This document shows, piece after piece, positions 58,386 through 64,000 of a stretch of 64,000 nt of DNA (position 1 is its first letter; the number at the start of each line of letters is the position of its first letter). The position numbers were made by a program, and so were the translations under genes. The stretch covers positions 6,882,641 through 6,946,640 of the forward strand of contig NC_043742.1 in the NCBI RefSeq assembly GCF_004337985.1, written 5' to 3'. Source of the DNA: Pyricularia pennisetigena (Eukaryota > Ascomycota > Sordariomycetes > Magnaporthales > Pyriculariaceae). The notes under the pieces are model-generated. The model saw nothing but the letters and a program-made list of their open reading frames with translations, was not told the origin of the DNA and did not search any database.

Positions 58386-58426
58386 AGGTAGGTAGGTAGG
58401 TAGGTAGGCAGGTAGGTAGGCAGGTA
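58386..58426 (+). repeat. (GGTA)n / (GGCA)n microsatellite
   Basis: About ten GGTA-type units with interspersed GGCA variants in an intergenic region. Confidence 0.85.
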
Positions 58427-59038
58427 AAATACGGGGTAATGTAGATGGTTACAATCTCTAGTCAGTCATTCAGTTAGGATTACAAGGTAGAGTTGAAAGT
58501 TGATGTTTCTGGCTTTCGATCTATGGACAAACCAACCAAGCAGTTCGGTCTCACTTGTCGGCTGCATCGGATGGAAGATAACTCTGGCTGACAATGCCAG
58601 GGACTCGTGTCAACTCCTCACAGCCAATGCAGAGATAAGAAGAGACAGAGTTTCTTCTAGTTGCACCACATCAGCAGACACGGGACGACTGGGGGTAGAT
58701 GGGTAGATAAGAACGATCGGGAACAAACACTGTCCCTTGAGCTTATCATCCAACCATCCTGGGTTTCCTGGGCATAAGAGGCACATGTCGATTTTTGCTT
58801 TGACAGGCAGGCAGACAGGCAGGCAATACCGGAGTAGTTGTGCATTCGAGAAGAGAGATAGATAGGCTCACAAAACAAAGGCAGCCTACCTCCTCCTACC
58901 TACTCTTGCTAACTGTATTGTAGATCTCGGTAGTAGCCACTCAAATCAATGCTCATACACTCCTCCCTCCCTCCCGTTCCCCATACAACAAAATACGTGA
59001 CGCCACTGCAGCTTGCGCAGGTACCTCGTGTCCGTTCC

Positions 59039-59083
59039 NNNNNNNNNNNNNNNNNNNNNNNNNNNNNNNNNNNNNNNNNNNNN
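59039..59083. other. Assembly gap (45 N)
   Basis: Run of N directly followed by ten G residues, so the gap lies at a homopolymer. Confidence 0.99.
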
Positions 59084-60856
59084 GGGGGGGGGGAACCCCA
59101 GGCATTAAACCGTACGACTACGGTAAGGAATGACAGAAATAGTGCGGCGTCTGTCCGCCAGCTGGCAGCATGACAGCCAATTAGGATTGACTCAATGATT
59201 GAGTCGCGTGCTTTTTGAAGTGGTCTGGTGGGGTCGGCATTTTGCGCCCAGTACTGGCGAGACTTTGCAAGACTGGGTACTATTGGCCCGCTAGCGCTCC
59301 TTATCGCGCATGGGTGAGGACCGAGGCTTCGAGGGAAGGTGGATGACATGGACGCCAAGCCCAAAGAACGAGGGCAAGTGCCGCCGGTCCAAAAAAAACA
59401 ACATCACCGAACTCTGAAACCTGGAGGCACCAAAAGTACCCATAGTAATTATATGGATATTGGTACTCAACTGGTACTCAACTGGTACGAGATAGATACT
59501 AGATGCGGCTAGGCGGCCATGTGCAAACACCGCCTACGGAGTAACACGGAGTAACTGCGGAAGAAATACCGTACTCCGTCGTGGAACAGTCCGAAAGATC
59601 TGGATTGTGCTTGAAGTGTTGATGCACAAAGTATCGTGCCTCGATCGACTTTGCTCGGCATTAATCCTTGTACTGCGCACCGTAGAAGATTCTGATAAAT
59701 AACGGTCACATACTGTGGATGTTAGGGCAATGAATGAATTGGACCGGGGCCAAAATAGCACAAGAAACAAACCCAGAAAGAAAAAAAAAAAAAAAAAGGC
59801 TCCAACGAGGCATTTTGCTACTTGCGTCGACAGTGTAGCAGCACATTTGTGCGTGTAGCAGGTATAATGTACAGCAGTGGGATTGGGCTCTTCTGCAGGC
59901 CCTCATTTGTACTTTTGGGTACCAATTTGTGCGCTCTTCATTCTGCTTTTATTTTTATTTTTATATGCACTCTCCACCTGCGCTTAGGTTTACCAGCATC
60001 AGAGTTGGACAGTTTCTCAGGTGACGCAATGCCGCTGTGGGGCCGCGATGGTCGAATTCATCGAAAATGAAAAACCCTTCCATTCGGCGGGGGAAAACCG
60101 GCGCCACCCTATCATGGCGACGGGAATTCTGGGGGGTCCTGCAAAACAAGAAAATTTGACTTGTGGACTTGCGACAACGATGTGTGGGGTAATATTGGAT
60201 CGAAAGGGATAGCAAGTTGTGGTTAAGACCAAGTTTAAGTTGCAGTGCAGTTTAGCTGCCCAGTGAGGTAGGTTTCTGTCTCTTCTGTCTTTTCTTTTTA
60301 TGGGGTAGCTGACGGACTGCCAGCTTTTAGCCATGGCTACCTTACCTACTTAATGTAGGTGCAAAGTAGTATTACTGGTAGAACGACGGAGTACGGAGCA
60401 TGTATGTAGATAGGGTCATGCCTACCGCCCTCTCCATGATCTCTTATCAGTTCATGCACAGAAAGAGTCATGGCGCACAGCAGCATGTAAGCCAAGGGAA
60501 TGAGCAACACAAACCCCCACATACTGTAAACCGGTCGGCAGGCAACAAAGAGCAGAGTAAACCCTGCCAAATCGTGTGGAGTGCAGGTCATTTGTGCCTT
60601 CCATATCTGGGTTTATTACCTCTGTCTACCAGTATTTCCTCGGAGGGGCCGCTTGTGATTTTTTTTTCTTTCCGGCTTACCTAGGTAGGCACCGAGTACA
60701 GCAGGGAACAGCTGTTTGTGATCGTGTCTGGTGCCATTTCTCGTGTGTGCTTCGAGGCGAGCTGATACCTCGAGTGCGTCATTTGCTTTCTTATTTTGGA
60801 CCGGCGCCATGCTTTTGGGCTGGGCAAACAACATCAATTAATTAATGAAAAGGTAC

Positions 60857-61315
60857 CTAATTTTTTTCACTCAATCCAAAGCACTTCAGATCTGAAGGGA
60901 AATGCCAGGCTGGTACCGATGGCTCCCTTGGCGTCATGACGCCGCTCCTCTTATCGCCGTACTTTGATTTGTGCTCCTCGCTAAAGTCCTTGTTCCCAGT
61001 TCCAGGCCTAGTCCGTGGGCTTGTTCTTGGCCCAGCCTGGCTGCTAGCATCACCGACTACTCCTGCCGCGTAAGAGCTAAAGTTAGTCTCGGACGGCGGT
61101 TTTCGGGGAGCTGCCGTTTGTGGTCGAGGTCTCACTTCGCGCTCCAACTGTTCCATCTCGCGTCGGAACTGCTGCTGTTCGCGGTCCCGCATCTTGTAGC
61201 ATGTTGGGCTTTGTAGCAAATATAAACCGCCTGGCCCAATGGTCAAATCGTTGACCAGCACGTCGATTTCGCGCTGGATGTCACTGACCTTCATTATATC
61301 GTTAGCCGACGTCAT
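60857..61315 (-). CDS. Small hypothetical protein, 152 aa, tentative
   Basis: Not recognised. The ATG at 61315 lies in a good context (ACCATGA). The frame also continues upstream to 61414 without a better ATG. The protein has a likely helical, coiled-coil-like part (KVSDIQREIDVLVNDL, MRDREQQQFRREMEQLEREV) and then a Pro/Arg/Ser-rich disordered tail. The composition looks coding, but no conserved domain is visible. It may be one exon of a larger gene or a decayed copy, because both flanks lack obvious partner exons. Confidence 0.4.
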   Translation of the reverse strand: MTSANDIMKVSDIQREIDVLVNDLTIGPGGLYLLQSPTCYKMRDREQQQFRREMEQLEREVRPRPQTAAPRKPPSETNFSSYAAGVVGDASSQAGPRTSPRTRPGTGNKDFSEEHKSKYGDKRSGVMTPREPSVPAWHFPSDLKCFGLSEKN

Positions 61316-63477
61316 GGTCTTCTCCCTGCTTCTACTCGGGCTGCGCCCTGGCAGCTCCGTCTCCTTGTCTCCTGCCAGCGCAGGTCCTTTTTCGGATTTC
61401 TGAGTCCCATACAAAGGTTATGGGGTGGCAATGAAAAAATGATGGCGAACAATACTCCAATCGGCTGCGTCACGTCGACAGTTGTCAGAGAGTAGATGCA
61501 GCGCCTGAAAGATGAATACTATAGCTATGATCACAGTCTAGAGCTTACTGGTGGGCTCTGGGTATGTCGAAAACTACATGCATGTTTTGTATAGATTGGC
61601 TATGGGAAGCTGACTCTTAATTGTTATAAAGCTACGACGGCCTAAGCTGAGGTTCTCTTTGAATAGAAAAATATGTAATATAAAGCTGGCCGGCGGCATA
61701 TGAGCTCAAAGCTTTCTTTGGGCGATTGAGGAGGAAAACAATAATGAAAGAAAAAACCGAACGGCGGAATTATCTTCTAACGGTTGGCTCACAACAGGAG
61801 GACATATCAAAAGCAAACAGCCTGACGACTGTGAGGGGTCCCAAACAAACGTCACCGGCATACATGTCGCAACAAGGTGAGGCAGCATGCCCTTTGGACA
61901 TATCCTACCATCTAAATACCGGCTCTGTATCATGGATTCTGAAATTGTAGGGATTAAACTGGAAAGCGAAAGACATATCATCTCAACATTATGATTCTTT
62001 AACAAATCGGCCACACACATGTCCTTCATATCATCATAGTCAGTCTGTATAGTGGTAAATATTCATCACCAACACCAGCTTACACGATCAGCAGCGAGAA
62101 ACGAGCTGCACGTCATGAAAAAGAAGCATATCAAGCCAAGGATGGGAAAAGGGCTCTCAATTGACTGGAATTTTACCTTTCCCCGCGCGAACCAAAGAAA
62201 ATGAGACTGTGACAGCTCCGGGCGGGGATTTGAACCGTTCGGAACACACCTATCGACGGCCACTGCGAGCTTCCACGCACCCCAACCTGTCGAAGATGAA
62301 GGCTTGGCTGATNNNNNNNNNNNNNNNNNNNNNNNNNNNNNNNNNNNNNNNNNNNNNNNNNNNNNNNNNNNNNNNNNNNNNNNNNNNNNNNNNNNNNNNN
62401 NNNNNNNNNNNNNNNNNNNNNNNNNNNNNNNNNNNNNNNNNNNNNNNNNNNNNNNNNNNNNNNNNNNNNNNNNNNNNNNNNNNNNNNNNNNNNNNNNNNN
62501 NNNNNNNNNNNNNNNNNNNNNNNNNNNNNNNNNNNNNNNNNNNNNNNNNNNNNNNNNNNNNNNNNNNNNNNNNNNNNNNNNNNNNNNNNNNNNNNNNNNN
62601 NNNNNNNNNNNNNNNNNNNNNNNNNNNNNNNNNNNNNNNNNNNNNNNNNNNNNNNNNNNNNNNNNNNNNNNNNNNNNNNNNNNNNNNNNNNNNNNNNNNN
62701 NNNNNNNNNNNNNNNNNNNNNNNNNNNNNNNNNNNNNNNNNNNNNNNNNNNNNNNNNNNNNNNNNNNNNNNNNNNNNNNNNNNNNNNNNNNNNNNNNNNN
62801 NNNNNNNNNNNNNNNNNNNNNNNNNNNNNNNNNNNNNNNNNNNNNNNNNNNNNNNNNNNNNNNNNNNNNNNNNNNNNNNNNNNNNNNNNNNNNNNNNNNN
62901 NNNNNNNNNNNNNNNNNNNNNNNNNNNNNNNNNNNNNNNNNNNNNNNNNNNNNNNNNNNNNNNNNNNNNNNNNNNNNNNNNNNNNNNNNNNNNNNNNNNN
63001 NNNNNNNNNNNNNNNNNNNNNNNNNNNNNNNNNNNNNNNNNNNNNNNNNNNNNNNNNNNNNNNNNNNNNNNNNNNNNNNNNNNNNNNNNNNNNNNNNNNN
63101 NNNNNNNNNNNNNNNNNNNNNNNNNNNNNNNNNNNNNNNNNNNNNNNNNNNNNNNNNNNNNNNNNNNNNNNNNNNNNNNNNNNNNNNNNNNNNNNNNNNN
63201 NNNNNNNNNNNNNNNNNNNNNNNNNNATCCCTCCTTCCCTCTAGGAGATACCTACCCATATGCTAAAGTCTCACCGCAGTATGCATTTCTACTGCGGTCC
63301 TAGCCTCTTAAACACCTCCCAGTCTAACAAAAGAGAAAAAGAAAACCATGCTACATGCAGACGATGTGGCAAACAGTAAAAAAGCAACACAGAAACAAAG
63401 AAAAAAATAAAATAAAATAAAAGCGAGAATACAGGACCGCTGAGGTTGAGCTAACAAGATGATAGACTCCAGGTTAA
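61316..63477. other. Intergenic stretch with a large N gap
   Basis: Known sequence on both sides holds no supported gene. The gap leaves most of it unreadable. Confidence 0.4.
62313..63226. other. Assembly gap (914 N)
   Basis: Run of N. A gene or RNA could be hidden here. Confidence 0.99.
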
Positions 63478-64000
63478 CTAATCCCTATCATCGTCATCAT
63501 CATCATCGTCGACACCACTCTTTTCACTCCTCTGTTCCGAAGGCTCCCTCTCCTTCAGCTTCGATGTCAACGCGCTGAGCTTGTTCTTGAAGCCGCCGAG
63601 TCCAGATCTCCTCCGCTCGGCCCTTTCGCTCGAGTCGCTCATCCCGTTTGTTCTGCTCCTCGACCGCGGGCGCAGCTTATCGGGGTCGCTGGGTTGGGTG
63701 GCTTGCGTGGTCAAGTTGGTCTCCTGAGGCGTCGGTGGCGTCATCATTAGGAAGGTAGGCACATTACTGCGCGTGGCAACGGCGAACGTGTTGCTGCGGC
63801 CCGATCGGGCAGACGTCACGCTCGAGCTTCGACTGGGCCCCTTAGCGCCGTGAAACGATGATGACTCGGAGCTTTGCATCGACTGTGGACGAGACTGAGA
63901 GTCGCCGCCGGGAGAGTTGCCAAACAGAGATGATGAGTCACTGTCGTCGCGAGCCTCGGACATGGCCGGAGATGCCAGCAGCGCTGAGCTCGTAGCGAGC
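63478..64000 (-). CDS. 3' part of a Ser-rich hypothetical gene, cut by the window edge
   Basis: Not recognised. The frame stays open from the right edge of the window through an internal Met (63963) to the stop at 63478, so this is probably only the C-terminal part of a longer gene. It is Ser/Arg-rich and disordered (SSSVTSARSGRSNTF, RPRSRSRTNGMSDSSERAERR), with a short basic amphipathic segment (GLGGFKNKLSALTSKLKERE). It ends in an Asp run, DDDDDDDDRD. Repeated RS and SP/TP motifs suggest phosphorylation; no function can be assigned. Confidence 0.6.
   Translation of the reverse strand, partial: LATSSALLASPAMSEARDDSDSSSLFGNSPGGDSQSRPQSMQSSESSSFHGAKGPSRSSSVTSARSGRSNTFAVATRSNVPTFLMMTPPTPQETNLTTQATQPSDPDKLRPRSRSRTNGMSDSSERAERRRSGLGGFKNKLSALTSKLKEREPSEQRSEKSGVDDDDDDDDRD

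Larger units (their letters stand above)
57711..60856. other. 3.1-kb gene-poor stretch with microsatellites and an N gap
   Basis: Only short random open frames. It has GGTA repeats at 58386-58426, GGCA/GACA repeats at 58803-58823, a T run near 57882-57898, and short A runs. No RNA gene or mobile element was recognised. Confidence 0.45.

Noticed and set aside
62219..62300. Possible tRNA on the minus strand at GGGGATTTGAACCG next to the large gap
   Set aside because: The T-loop core and a partial acceptor match (GACAG/CTGTC) exist, but the T stem does not pair and no D arm fits. It is not a cloverleaf.
62066..63303. Long open frames spanning the N gap on both strands
   Set aside because: They are open only because N codons are not stops.

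Overview
This window is nuclear DNA of a filamentous ascomycete, most likely a Sordariomycete. The evidence is many short spliceosomal introns (about 50-100 nt, GTAAGT-like donors, CTAAC-type branch sites, CAG acceptors), CT-rich promoters, long poly-A/T tracts, intron-bearing tRNA genes, and a gene set of typical fungal proteins (ATG16, DMA-type FHA-RING ligase, NAD-GDH, HAM1-like protein, two-domain fluoride exporter). A Magnaporthales member would fit, but that is only an impression. Three N gaps and several very long homopolymers point to a draft assembly.

Layout. 1-9.7 kb: an unrecognised two-exon gene (minus), a three-exon GH78 alpha-L-rhamnosidase-like gene (minus), then about 4 kb without a convincing gene. 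9.7-18.1 kb: NAD-dependent glutamate dehydrogenase (plus, six exons), a head-to-tail pair of intron-bearing tRNA-Gln(CTG) genes (minus), ribosomal protein eL32 (plus) and a farnesylated YDJ1-type J-protein (minus). 18.9-29.9 kb: HAM1-like protein (minus), DNA ligase IV (plus), uracil phosphoribosyltransferase (minus), fluoride exporter FEX (plus). 31.9-41.3 kb: DOT1 histone H3K79 methyltransferase (plus), an ATG16 gene whose last part is missing (minus), VPS16 (plus), and a DMA1/2-like FHA-RING E3 ligase (minus). 43.4-54.7 kb: alpha subunit of the mitochondrial processing peptidase (plus), a seven-exon YML020W-like alpha/beta hydrolase with two GC-AG introns (minus), and RRP5 (plus). 54.7-64 kb: a 683-residue disordered hypothetical protein, a small hypothetical protein, and the 3' part of another Ser-rich gene cut by the right edge (all minus).

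There is no gene cluster or operon. Most genes are conserved housekeeping genes in alternating orientation, with several tight convergent pairs (LIG4/FUR1 162 bp, MPP-alpha/hydrolase 354 bp) and divergent pairs (ATG16/VPS16, hydrolase/RRP5). I found no convincing new multi-gene system. The most unusual signals are the tandem tRNA-Gln pair with no terminator between its members, two consecutive GC-AG introns plus a 27-nt exon in one gene, the truncated ATG16 beside a 58-nt poly-T tract, and a fused TTAGGG-TCACGTGA element upstream of the eL32 gene.
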